From contig JADILM010000001.1 in NCBI GenBank assembly GCA_016617785.1, positions 3,596,001 to 3,660,000 on the forward strand: a DNA stretch of 64,000 nt. Reading direction: 5' to 3'. Origin of the DNA: Sporobolomyces roseus. Taxonomy: Eukaryota > Basidiomycota > Microbotryomycetes > Sporidiobolales > Sporidiobolaceae. A program made the position numbers and the translations under genes. The notes below the pieces were generated by a model. The model saw only the letters and a program-made list of their open reading frames with translations, was not told the origin of the DNA and made no database searches. Below, piece after piece: positions 22,900 to 33,485 of this stretch. The stretch's first letter is position 1. The number at the start of each line of letters is the position of its first letter.

Positions 22900-23530
22900 C
22901 GTTGAGGGATGATTCGAGGGCGGTAGGTGATGAGTTCAGTGGTCGACGAAGAGCGTGGGGAGAGTGAGATCTGTAAGAGCTCTGTAGAGGGGCGGAGGAA
23001 GAGGGAAGAGCCTGAAAGAGAGGGACACGATGAAGAATCATTGCGAGACAGAAAAGTAGAGGGTTCTCGTACCTTGATCGCGAACGGAAGAGCTGCTTTC
23101 AACCGTTCGTAGTTTCGACCTATCGATGAGACACTCTTCAGACGATCTGCACGACGGGCGAGAGGAGGGTAGGAAAGTACCTGGAGGAAAGAGTCGGTTG
23201 AGTTTGACCGCTGAGGAGCCTTCTTGTTCGTCGTCCTTGGTGACATCGCTCAAGCAGTCGAGTGACAGTACCTGACGGAGGAGCAGCAACTCCCTCCAAT
23301 GCGTCGACATGGTACGAGCGAGAAGTATGTTCGTCTGCCTTCTTTCCCTCGCAAAGCAAAGGAAGCTCGTCGAGTTGACCCGAGAAGGCGGTAAGTTCGA
23401 GTGGTGCGCTATCGAGCTGTGGAACAACGAGATTCTATCAGCATTGACGACTCGAAGAGCGAAGAGAGATGTCTTTCGAGAGGTGAAACAGGTTTGAGTG
23501 AAAGAAACAAGGTCTCTCCCGGAATTGCGA
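22900..23530. other. Upstream region of copy A shared with arm B
   Basis: About 0.6 kb that matches 32838-33485 in reverse. Open frames appear on both strands in both copies, but amino-acid differences are as common as silent ones in each, so coding is not supported. It probably holds the promoter and 5' UTR of the CPL1-like gene. Confidence 0.5.
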
Positions 23531-23970
23531 CGAACCAAGATTTAACGCTCGTCTGGTGCTGCAGTCCCGGGACATACAGAGGCGTCTGTACCTCAAAAGA
23601 ATACAGAGAAACCGAGTCCCTCGATCCAGTCGCGGGAAGGAACGCTAGTCGAAGGTCGAGGAGTCGAAAAAGTCGTTCGCGAGAAGCGTAAAGACGAGAC
23701 AGAGCTGGTAACTAAGCTCCAGATGAGTTCAGCAGAAGCTTCGCTGTTGGGTCATGGTCTATTAGATGGTCCAAATAGGCAAACTTCAGCGAGGACAAAG
23801 TTGCGAAGCAAGGAAGAGAGACTATCACTCACCTCGCTCCTCCCCCCGACCTCCCACTAACGAACCCAGCCCAGATCAATCAGAGCAGCCATGATTACCT
23901 CTCTGCCACTTTCTCCCAAACGAACGTCGACATGAAATGGTTACAAAATCCGGCGAAAACTATCTACCCT
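23531..23970. other. Intergenic region
   Basis: Nothing recognisable between the edge of arm A and the bL27m stop codon. It holds no tRNA and no gene with splice support. Confidence 0.45.
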
Positions 23971-24669
23971 TCAGACGCTAACCTGCGGTGTTGGCTCCGC
24001 CGTTTGTTGAGCCTCTGCAATCAACTGATTTATTTCTTCCTCACTCATCATATCCTCCCTCGCCGCTCCCCCACCTCCACCTAAGAACTCCCTCGTCAAA
24101 TCGACTCCACCGAAATATCTACTCCTGCCCAAAACTTTCTCATTCCTCGGTAACCTCTCCTCCCTACTATCCGGTACGATCCCTACTAATTTCTTCTCCT
24201 TCCCGTTGATCTTGTCTGTGTAGAAATTGACGTATCCCGGTACGAGTGCGAATAAGGTATGATCTTTCCCTTTCGCTACATGTTGTCCCGCGTGCCAAGT
24301 CGTCCCTCGTTGTCGAACGATGATGTTTCCTGCCAATACTTCTTGACCTATACACCACACACACGAGATTAGGATAGGAGGGAGAGAGGGAGAGGGAGGG
24401 AAGACTTGCCTCCATATCGTTTCACTCCCAAACGTTTACCAGCTGAATTCCTACCGTTCTTGGAAGAACCTCCGCCTCGTTTAGTAGCTGTACGGACTTG
24501 TACGAGACCTGTTTTCAGAGAGCGAGCAAGAGTGAGTGAGAGTGATCGAGTAGAGAAGACATGAGAGGAAGAACTAACCGGGAAGGGGACAATCGAGGAG
24601 GGATGATTTGAGGCATGATGTAGAAGGTAGACAAGGTAGAGTTGGTCGGGATAAGAGTGCTCTGAACAT
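23971..24669 (-). CDS. MRP7: Mitochondrial large-subunit ribosomal protein bL27m
   Basis: Component of the mitochondrial 54S/39S ribosomal subunit near the peptidyl-transferase centre. Three exons. Exon 1 starts at 24669 and encodes a basic, hydroxylated presequence ([15 protein letters not shown]). The ATG at 24616 is in the wrong frame for the rest. The L27 core is clear: [38 protein letters not shown] and [20 protein letters not shown]. The C-terminus extends beyond bacterial L27, as in fungal bL27m, and ends TPQVSV. Intron 2 (24409-24348 on the minus strand) is GC-AG with an ideal AG/GCAAGT donor; the protein match requires it. Confidence 0.92.
24348..24409 (-). other. GC-AG intron in the bL27m gene
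   Basis: The 62-base intron starts GCAAGT and ends TATAG. Splicing gives [12 protein letters not shown], the expected L27 sequence; no GT donor nearby keeps the frame. Confidence 0.85.
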
Positions 24670-25516
24670 GATTGATGAGTGTGAATGAATGAAGGTTGAG
24701 ATTGAATAGATTTCGCTTTCTTCTCGTGGGAATTGATTTGCTTCTTGTTCTTCTACTTGTCACTTTCAAATTCTTAAACTCGACTCATCCGACACCTACA
24801 GCTCATCGAGACTACTCAATCCGTCTATCAAGATCCTCAAGCCTTTGCTCTCTCTCGTTAGTCTGACCTTTCTGCTCTCAAACTAAAGTTGGAAAACAAG
24901 GAAAAAAGGGAACTTTTGCCAGACGACGAACGAAACTACTCGAATAATTTTAGGAAGTGCCGTCTGTTCAGAGTGGGGCAGTTTACGCTGTTTCATTCGA
25001 AGATGATTTGAGATATAAAATCAGCTTCTTCTCTTTCGAGAGGAGAATGACCTGACACTGATGGCCCCCTCCTCTCTCTCTCTCTCTCTGCTGAGATTTG
25101 GAGGGGTTGATAAGGAAAAGTGGATGGACAACCTCGAGATTAGACTAGAACAGTACGCTAACTCGTTGTTTCATTCCCTCGCAGGTTGACCTTTTTATCG
25201 CTTCTGAATCTTTTAGTCCGCTTTCCCTCGCTTTTGTATAGTTTCTGTTTGAATGAAATGCATCGTATATACTTTTATATCCATTCCGAGTTCCCGTTGA
25301 ACCTGCCAATGAGTATAACGAGACTTGTTCATTTCAAGTGAGAGAAGCGAATCTCGTTGTGAGAGAGACTCAAGTTTCTGTCGACCAACTCGCATTTCTT
25401 CAATCACGACGTTCTTAGTCTTGACTAGTACGCGACAAGGTAGTGTCGTAACCCATACCTTTACCAGACCTTTCACTTGCCTCACTCCCCTTCAAGCCGC
25501 AAGAAGATCAAAAATA
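24670..25516. other. Divergent intergenic region between bL27m and OLA1
   Basis: Holds the promoters of two divergent genes. A CT dinucleotide run lies at about 25072-25089. No gene supported; the 90-codon minus-strand frame at 25213-25485 has no family signal. Confidence 0.5.
25072..25089. repeat. (CT)9 microsatellite
   Basis: An uninterrupted run of nine CT units in the divergent promoter region. Confidence 0.9.
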
Positions 25517-27537
25517 ATGCCTCCTAAAAGTACGTCAATCTACTCACTGCGCCTCCTAGAGTATTCGCAGCTGACAAAGATCTAACTCCTATGTGCTTGG
25601 TGGGATGATTAGAAGCAGCAGCACCTGAGAAGAAGGCACTCCTTGGAAGGCCCTCGAATAACTTGTATGTCGGTATCGTTGGAATGCCCAACGTTGGAAA
25701 GAGTTCATTGTTCAATACTTTGACTCGATGTGGTAAGCTTCCCCCTTCTCTCTCCACACACTCCACTCTAGAGCCGTAGCGTTGCTCTCTTAACTCGAAA
25801 CTTCTCGCTCACCTCTCTCGAATTGACTAGATCTCGGAAAGGTTGCCAACTTCCCTTAGTGAGTACAACTGAACCATTCAAGTCAGCTCTGCGATCTCGT
25901 AGGCAGAGAATTTGAGGGAGCAAGGCAAGCGAAAGTTGGAGATTGACCCAATTTTCGTTTTTCGCATTCTCTTTACAGCGCTACTATCGAACCTGAGGAG
26001 ACTCGAGTTCCCGTTCCCGACAGTCAGTGACCCCTTCCCTTCTCCTCCTCACCTTTCGAGCATTCAAGCTGACCCAAGAAAGTTCGGCTTGCAGCTCGTT
26101 TCGATTGGCTTTGTGAACAATACCAACCTTCTTCGAAAGTACCCGCCGTTCTCACTTGCGTCGATATCGCCGGTTTGACCAAAGGTGCTTCGACCGGTGC
26201 TGGATTGGGAAACAATTTCTTGGCCAATGTGAGAGCGGTCGATGGAATCTTCCAAGTCGTTCGTAAGCCTACTCTCGATCTCAACTATATCTTTCTCGTA
26301 GATAGACTGATAGAGTCTTGGAGTTGATTTACAGGCGCTTTCGATGATGCTGAAGTTATTCACGTCGAAGGAGATGTTGATCCTATTCGTGATATGGAAA
26401 TCATTCGAGATGAACTTCGGTACGTTCTCAATTGCTCTCTCGATGACTCTCCTCACTGCGAGTACTCATCGCAAGAATGATTGGTGCACAGATTGAAGGA
26501 TATCGAATGGGTTTCAAAGAAGCACGAAGCCGTTAAAAAGTCACTTCGAGGAGCGACGGGTACTGCCAACTTGCAAGACAAGGCCAAGAAGGAAGAACTC
26601 GACTGCCTCACGAAAGTTCTCGATCATTTGGAGAATGGTGGAAAGGACGTTCGCAAGGGAGAATGGACTACCAAAGATGTACGTTCTCCATTTCTCCTCA
26701 GTACTACTTCGAAGCCAAATACTGAAGAGAGACTCCGGAATGTAGATTGGTTACATCAACGATCTCATGTTGCTCACTGCTAAACCCGTCATCTACCTCG
26801 CAAACTTGTCTGAACGAGACTACATTCGCAAAAAGAACAAGTGGTTACCCAAGATCAAGCAATGGATCGATGAGAACAACCCTGGAGATCTCTTGATTCC
26901 CTTCTCGGTCGCTTTGGAGGAACGTATGCTTCAAGAGTTCGAGGATGACAAGGTTCGTGTAGAGGAATTCACTAAATTGTCAACTCAGGGTCAATTGGGT
27001 AGGATCATGGTTGCTGGTTACCAAGCTCTCAACGTACGTTCTCAATTCCTTTATCAGTCTCTCCCACTCTCTCTCGTATACTCGAGAAGGAGAACTAATC
27101 CCGATTTGAGTTGCGTCAAATGTTCAGCTCATTCGATACTTCACTTGCGGTCCTCAAGAAGTACGAGCCTGGACGATCCGAGAAGGAACAAAAGCACCTC
27201 AAGCGGCAGGAGTCATTCACACGGATTTCGAGAAGCACTTCATTTGTGGTGATATCATGAACTTTGACGATCTCAAAGAGTACGGAACTGAAACTGCTGT
27301 CAAAGCTGTAAGTTCTCTCACTTCATCGCCTTTCCTCTCCCCCTTCTCACACTGATCGTGAGGTGATGGCGTGGCGATCTAGGCTGGTAAACTCCAACAA
27401 AAAGGTAAACCTTATGAGATGCAGGATGGTGATATCGCTCACTGGAAACGTACGTTTTGTCTCTTTCCTATTGTTTCCGGCGCTTAGGACTGCCTCACTG
27501 ACGCTCTCAGTCGTCACGAACAACAGACAACGCTTAA
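25517..27537 (+). CDS. OLA1: Obg-like ATPase 1 (YchF family)
   Basis: Cytosolic P-loop protein of the Obg/YchF family that prefers ATP and binds ribosomes. The protein begins [16 protein letters not shown]. The Walker A/G1 motif is [15 protein letters not shown] and the G3 motif is [12 protein letters not shown]. In place of the GTP-specific NKxD motif it has [11 protein letters not shown], the YchF signature that explains ATP use. The C-terminal TGS-type domain has [24 protein letters not shown] and ends [11 protein letters not shown]. For the last intron I chose the acceptor at 27526, because it gives the usual short YchF end and has a well-placed CTGAC branch site; an earlier acceptor would run on into a poor reading frame. 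It converges with the CstF-64 gene, 347 bases away. Confidence 0.93.
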
Positions 27538-27884
27538 ACGAGGGTTTGTGGTCTGAGGTTCGTAAAAAGTTGGACTTTGATTGTACCACTGAGAGGGAGG
27601 CGAGGGGTTGTCGATATATCAGTCGCGCTTCGTTCTCTTGCTCTCTTGATTGCAATCGCAAGTTCTTCGTATTGGGGGAGAAGAATCGTCGCTTCTTCCT
27701 CTCATTTGTTCATAAAATCCTTTCTCTCGAGATCTTCTGCACTTTCGACCGAGTCGACGAGAGAGCGAGATCGTTGATCCGTTGAACGTTCGAGATAGAA
27801 ATAAAGTAGTGATGTTGCTACATTTTTCAGCAAGATTATTTCGTCTCAAATGAACTACCCAAATACCCTCATCTACTTCCCTCG
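27538..27884. other. Convergent 3' region of OLA1 and CstF-64
   Basis: Holds the two 3' UTRs. An AATAAA-like ATAAAG lies near 27801 and AT-rich stretches are frequent; no gene seen. Confidence 0.4.
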
Positions 27885-29580
27885 TTATCTTCCCATCGCT
27901 CTTTGAGCTTGTTGACGCTGTAAGGAAGGTACTCAAGTCGCAAATCAGCTACCGACTGAATTGCGAGACAGAGAGAGATCCCTTACGATTTGCATGATAG
28001 TGTTTCTACTATTCTCGTCCAATCCAGCGATCTGCGCATCCGTCATCGCCAACACTTGTTGAATCAATGCAGCCTGATCCGGTGTTGCGGCAGCAGGAGC
28101 GGGTTGAGGGGTCGAAGAAGATTGAGGAGGAGGAGGAGGAGGAATCGAAGAGGCTGATGAAGGACCATTGTAACTCGCAGGAGGAGGTTTGATGTCCCTC
28201 GGAGGAGGGTACCCGCCGTATCCTGGTGGAGGTGGGGGAAGAGCACCGCCGGACGAAGGACCGTTGTAGGACATAGGAGGTTGAGAGGGAGGAGGTCCAG
28301 GTCGGTTGTAAGCTGAGGGAGGAGGAGGTGGAGGAGTACCGTAAGAGCTTGAAGGGGCGCCGTAGGGAGGCGCGGCGCCTCCGTAGGAAGCGGGAGGGGG
28401 TGCGCCGTAGGGAGAAGCGACTAAGGGAGGGGGAGCAGATCCAGCTGGGAAAGCAGAGGGAAAAGCTTTCTATTGATTCGTTAGAACGAGAGAATGTTAA
28501 TAAGGTTGACAGGCTGCAAGTAAGAGAGTACGTACGGATAGGAGAGCAGGATCGACGATTCCCATGCAGAGCATCGCTTGGAACAAGGCGTAAGAAAGTT
28601 GAGGATTCGAAGTGAGGAGTGCTCGAGCTTCGTAAGGAGATGCAATAACGAGAGCCTATCAAGGGATGCGACAACAGTGAGCTGCTTGCACAAGTATCAG
28701 GAGCGAAGTCGAACTAACCTTCATCTGACTCATGATATCTAATAATTGACCTGGAGCCATCGTTCCAATCGTTTCTGTGATCTTGTCTGTCGAGCTCTTT
28801 CCTGGTTCGAGGGGAATACCAGCAGGTAACGGTCTCGGTTGTATACCTCCCGGTAACATTGGAGGAGGAGGAGGTGGTCCCGAATTGTTCATTTGAGGAG
28901 GTGGAATTCCCATTCCTCCCGCTCCAGGTGGTGGTGCTCCGTAGCCTTGAGGAGGTCCACCCATTGGAGGTCCTCCTCCTTGATTGAATCCTCCTCCTCT
29001 GTCTCCATATCCACCTCCTCCTCGATCATTTCCATACCCTCCGCCTCCGCCTCCTGCTCCACCTCCGTAACCTCCTCTCCCACCTCGTTTACTCGGTGGT
29101 GCATCATCTGTATCTGCGAAATCCAATCTCAACCCTCTACCTCCTACTTCTACTCCCTGTAAATTCCTCAATGCTGATGCAGCAGTATCTGCATCTCTGT
29201 ATTCACAGAATCCGAACCCTTTTGGTTTGCCCGTTCCGTGATCGAACACGAGACTGTAGCAGTGAGCCGTATGAGCGAGGGAAGAGTAGAGAGAGAATGA
29301 GAGATGAATGTGTACCGGAATGAAACTACTGGTCCAACAGAGTTGAAGACCTGTTGGCTCTCATCCGAGTCAGTACAGTACAAGTATGAGAGTAGTAGAA
29401 AGTACTGACCTCTACGAACTGTTCCTCAGTGTAGTCGAATGGAAGATTACCAACTATGAAACACAGGAATCTCATCAGTAAATTCGAGTAGCAAGGAGAA
29501 CGAGGCTACTCACCAAAGACTACTTTGGATCTAGACTGTTGTTGAGGTTGACCGTAGCCTCCTCCTCCTCCGTAAGACAT
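27885..29580 (-). CDS. RNA15: Cleavage stimulation factor 64 kDa subunit (CstF-64/Rna15-like)
   Basis: Binds the U/GU-rich element downstream of poly(A) sites during pre-mRNA 3' processing. After a Gly/Gln start, an RRM shows RNP2 (VFVGNLPF) and RNP1 (KGFGFCEY). A glycine-rich segment (about residues 110-180) follows. Then comes the hinge domain (TETIGTMAPGQLLDIMSQMK, continuing ALVIASPYEARALLTSNPQL), where the CstF-77 partner binds, and a long Pro/Tyr/Gly-rich linker. The C-terminal domain reads ALIQQVLAMTDAQIAGLDEN and, after a final intron, IMQIRQQAQRAMGR. I placed the stop at 27885 because the spliced tail matches the family's C-terminal helix; reading through would end at 27945 without it. 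Confidence 0.9.
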
Positions 29581-29851
29581 GATTTGGTGTGATGGGATAA
29601 AAGTGAAAGTTGGTTGATGAGAGAAAGGAGGAAGAGGTTGTCGCACAGTCGACAACCTTCGACAAGTTCGCTCTCGAGTGAAGGGGAGTACTCTCGTGAT
29701 CCAAGACTGAAATCTGGTCGAGCGACTTCAGACGAGAACAAGCAAGACTCGAGACGAACGATACTTTCGAAAACTCTTCGCTCTCTTCCACGGTCGATTC
29801 AAACGAGATGCGAGCAAAGCTATATATGAACAATCAAATTCGAGGCCATCT

Positions 29852-31708
29852 CTAATAACTACTTCCCGCCAATCCTCTCCTCCTCAACGCCTCTTCGACA
29901 TCTCCCAAACTATCCACCTTCCCTTGCGCAACGACCGTGGGTTTCCCACTCTTTTCCCGATCACTCAATATCCGACTCGCGTGAGGTCTCAACACTCGGT
30001 TCGCGACTCGATACAAATCGTTCAGCGTCACCCGGTCAATGAGTGCAGACATCTCGGGCATCGAAACCTTTCGACCATGTACTTGAACTTGTCGCTATAA
30101 TATCACTCGATCAACCTGCATCAGCAGCCATCTTGAGTGGATGGGAAAAGAGGGAAGAAGGGACGTACGCCAAGATCCTCGACTTGTACCATTCGACTCT
30201 CCAAAGCCATTGCCAAACTACTCTTTAATTGGTTCCGAGCCCTCCTCAAATCACCTTCGTCGATCCCACCTCTCATGGGTCTCGTAATACTGTCCAATTG
30301 TTGCGCGATGAGGTTTGCGGTTTGGGACACGAATTGAGGGTGCACAGAGATTTGGAGTCCGAACAAACCAGAGTCGAGGTAGACATGGTGGAATGCTGAA
30401 CAGAAATCGACCGAGTAGTGTTGATTGAGTACGGAGGTGTATAATCTTGAATACATCCCTTTACCAGGTCCACCTGATCAAAATTGACGCATAATCAGTC
30501 GGATTAAGGGTTGAGTTGAGAGAAGTTGAAAGGCGTACCAGCAGAGAAACTTCCTCCACCTCCTAACAGTACTTGTAAAGTAGCCAACGCGTAAATATCC
30601 TCATCATGAATCGACAACCCTTCAAACCCGACATAAACATGAGTGAACTCGATCTCCGCATCCTCAATTATTAGTTGACCACCAGTGTAACGTGCGGGTG
30701 CGGTCGAGAGGTATTCGAAGGATGAAGGGTCGAGGGGAGAATGGGATGCGGAGGAAGAAGCGGAGGTTGAGAAAGGTTGAGATGAGGAAGGATTCGTTGT
30801 TGGTCGAGGTGTAGCTGACTTCGAGGTGGAGGCTGAGGAAGATAGAGTGGGTGCTGACGATTTAGCTGATCCGAAATGTCGTTCGGCTAGTTCGACTAAT
30901 TGATCGTGTTCGACTCCGGCTGCAGCAACGACCAATCTTTCCGGTTTGTACCACATTCCTAAATAATCTTTAATCGTCTCGGTCGTCATCTTTTCCAACC
31001 TGTCCTCCGGGCATAGTAGAGGGTTCCCTAGAGTGTTCCCTTGATACGCCGTCTCGTGTAACAGTTCAGGCAAGATCATTTCAGGTTTATTCTTGATTTC
31101 TCCTACTTCCCACAATGCCGCTTCTCGTTGAATGTCGAGCTCTTCTTGGGTGATGAGAGGGTTGAGAACAGTGTCGGATAAGATAGAGATTACGGATGGG
31201 AGGGAATGAGTGTAGGTCGAGGCTTGGTACATGATGGTTTCGCGAGATGAGGAGGAAAGGAATTGACCGCCGAGTTGTTCAATCTCTTTAGTCATTTCGT
31301 CGGCTGTTCGATTCCGTGTGCTCTGTGAAAGCAGTCAAGAATGGGGCGTCAAGTTTGAGATAGGTGAACAGAGAAACGAAACGACGGAATAGTTCCTTCA
31401 CTTGATCGTTTCGTCTCGAACAAGAAGAGTAGACTCACCTTGAATCCCAATCTATCCACCATATGACCGGCACCTCTCGTCTTCAATGACTCGTAACGTG
31501 AACCAGCGTCGACGTAAACTCCAGCAGCGACGAAATGACCTGGAGTTGGATCACTCGCTACTCTAACTCCATTGGGTAATGTAGTGACTTTGAGTTCCGG
31601 GTAATTTGTAGGTGTTGGAGTCGAAGTGGTCGCTAGGGAACGAGAGAGAGGGAGTCGAGTTGAAGTTGAAAGAGAGAAGGGGATTCGGGGAACGAAGTGG
31701 CGAAGCAT
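29852..31708 (-). CDS. MAS2: Mitochondrial processing peptidase alpha subunit
   Basis: Non-catalytic, substrate-binding half of the matrix peptidase that removes presequences. An N-terminal presequence (MLRHFVPRIPFSLSTSTRLP) precedes an M16 domain with VTTLPNGVRVASDPTPG and VYVDAGSRYE. The metal motif is degenerate (GAGHMVDRLGFKSTRNR instead of HxxEH), as expected for alpha. The glycine-rich loop GGGGSFSAGGPGKGMYSRL, the alpha hallmark, is intact across a splice junction. A Ser/Thr/Pro-rich insertion of about 50 residues (near 30720-30870) interrupts the middle; I do not recall it in yeast Mas2. The protein ends RRRGLAGSSY. It is divergent from mitochondrial uS17, with 159 bases between starts. 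Confidence 0.93.
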
Positions 31709-31867
31709 CGTGAGAAGGAAGACGGTGTGCTATCTGTAGCACTCCTTGTAGGTCGATATATACACAAGCGGTGGATCTGGGGTGAGCGGAAGAGGAACAA
31801 GTGCGATTTGAACGGAGTTTCTCTTTCAACTCTCACCAAGACACTGACTCCCCTCTAGACTCTCAAG
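31709..31867. promoter_or_regulatory. Bidirectional promoter of MPP-alpha and mitochondrial uS17
   Basis: Only 159 bases separate the two start codons, both of mitochondrial biogenesis genes, so shared control is plausible. No named motif is visible. Confidence 0.55.
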
Positions 31868-32472
31868 ATGTCACTCAGAGCCGCTCTCCAACCATTAAGG
31901 AACACTCTCCGACCCTGCACTTGCACTCCCACTCCAATCCGATTACTCTCTACCACTTCATCTCGACTAGCAACTCTCCCTCCTCCCGCATCTCAATGGA
32001 CTCTCCCGAAAGGTTTGGAACTAGTTGGAAAGGTCATCAATCAAGGAAAGATGCAACAGACTATTACAGTAGAAGTAGAGAGGAGAATGACGGATCACAA
32101 AACTCTCAAAGTAAAATATCTATCTTCACTCTGCTCTCTCATGGAGATTGTACTGACGAGAGATGATCGATAACGTATGTAGGAGTTCAGTAAACACTCG
32201 AAATACTTGGTACACGACGCAGAGGATCAATGTATAATCGGAGATCAAGTCAAAGTTCGCTCATCTCTCTCCCGTCTCCCTTCTCCCGCCCCTTTCGCTA
32301 ACAATCCGAGTGAGGATAGATCCGAAATTGTCGACCCATCTCTGCACGAAAACGATTCGAATTGGTTTCAGTCGTCAAAGGTGCACGAGAACGAGTTGAA
32401 TCGACTCATGGACCTGGAGAACTCGCGCCGGATTCTCCAGCTGCACCATCACCGGAGGAGGGGACTGCTTGA
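31868..32472 (+). CDS. MRPS17: Mitochondrial small-subunit ribosomal protein uS17m
   Basis: rRNA-binding protein of the mitochondrial small subunit. Exons 31868-32110, 32183-32254 and 32320-32472 give 155 residues. A presequence (MSLRAALQPLRNTLRPC and following Ser/Thr-rich residues) leads into the OB fold: GKVINQGKMQQTITVEVER, then KEFSKHSKYLVHDAEDQC, IIGDQVK and IRNCRPISARKRFELV. The last splice gives the IRNCRPIS motif typical of S17 and requires the acceptor at 32319. A Pro/Ala-rich tail (GPGELAPDSPAAPSPEEGTA) ends the protein. Confidence 0.93.
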
Positions 32473-33485
32473 GCTCAGGGTACTACTAAGGAGATGAAAT
32501 AGATGTGATTCGAGAGTAGACTCGGAACGGGTAGGATGATTGTGGAAATCGAATTGAGAGTAAGAGAGCGAGTGAAGATTCCTGATGGGAAGAGAGCTGC
32601 ATACAGAGCTACTTCGATACATAGCTAACACTATTTCAAATCGGGGAGTTTAGTCCTTCTCGCTCGCAACTATTTCCTCACTGACATTCGGAACTCTCAG
32701 TCGTTCGAAACGAACAGTTCGCTTTCGTCTCATAGATTTCCTTCGCTTTCTCAAGCGCCCTTCGCAAGTCAAGCGCTGGAAGTCTCTACATTTCGTGCGG
32801 CAGCGTATCGTGAGCTTTGAGAGTTCGACTTGAATCACCGCAAGTCCGGGAGAGACCTTTTCTTTCCTTTGAACTTGTTTCACCTATCAAAAGACATCTC
32901 TCTTCGCTCTTCGAATCGTCAACGCTGATAGGATCTCGTCGCTCCACAGCTTGATGGCGCACCACTCGAACGTACCGCCTTCTCGGGTCAACTCGACGAG
33001 CTTCCTTTGCTTTGCGAGGGAAAGAAGGCAGACGAACATACTCATCGCTCGTACCATGTCGACGCATTGGAGGGAAATGCTGCTCCTTCGCCGATTAATG
33101 ACATTCGACTGCATGAGCGATACCGCCAACGACGACGGACAGGAAGGACTTTCCGGCGGTCAACCTCGACGCTGTCCTTTCATCGGCTCAAGATACTTTC
33201 CTGCCCTCCTCTCGCCCGGCGTTCGAATCATCTGAAGTGTGTCTCATCGATAGGTCGAAACTACGAACGGTTGGAAGCAGCTCTTCCGCTCGAGATCAAG
33301 GTACGAGGACCTGCAACTTTTCTGTCTCGCAATGACTTTTCTCATCTTTGTTCCCCTCATTCAGGTCTTTCTTCTCTCCCTCTCCCCGTCTACAGAGCTC
33401 TTACAGATCTCACTCTCCCCACGCTCCTCATCGACCATCGACCCCTGAACTCACCACTCAGCCTCACTCAATCCACGCCTCGACG

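Larger units (their letters stand above)
20600..23530. repeat. Inverted duplication, arm A
   Basis: About 2.9 kb that recurs in reverse orientation as arm B near 32838-35790. Shared parts, in order, are gene X exons 2-3, the convergent spacer, the CPL1-like gene and about 0.6 kb upstream of it. The outer limits are approximate: similarity fades near 23530 and near 20600. Identity is very high over the CPL1-like gene and much lower over gene X. Confidence 0.85.

Noticed and set aside
28009..28674. Long minus-strand frame beside CstF-64
   Set aside because: It is a shadow of the Pro/Gly-rich CstF-64 exon in another frame (Ser/Leu/Arg low complexity).
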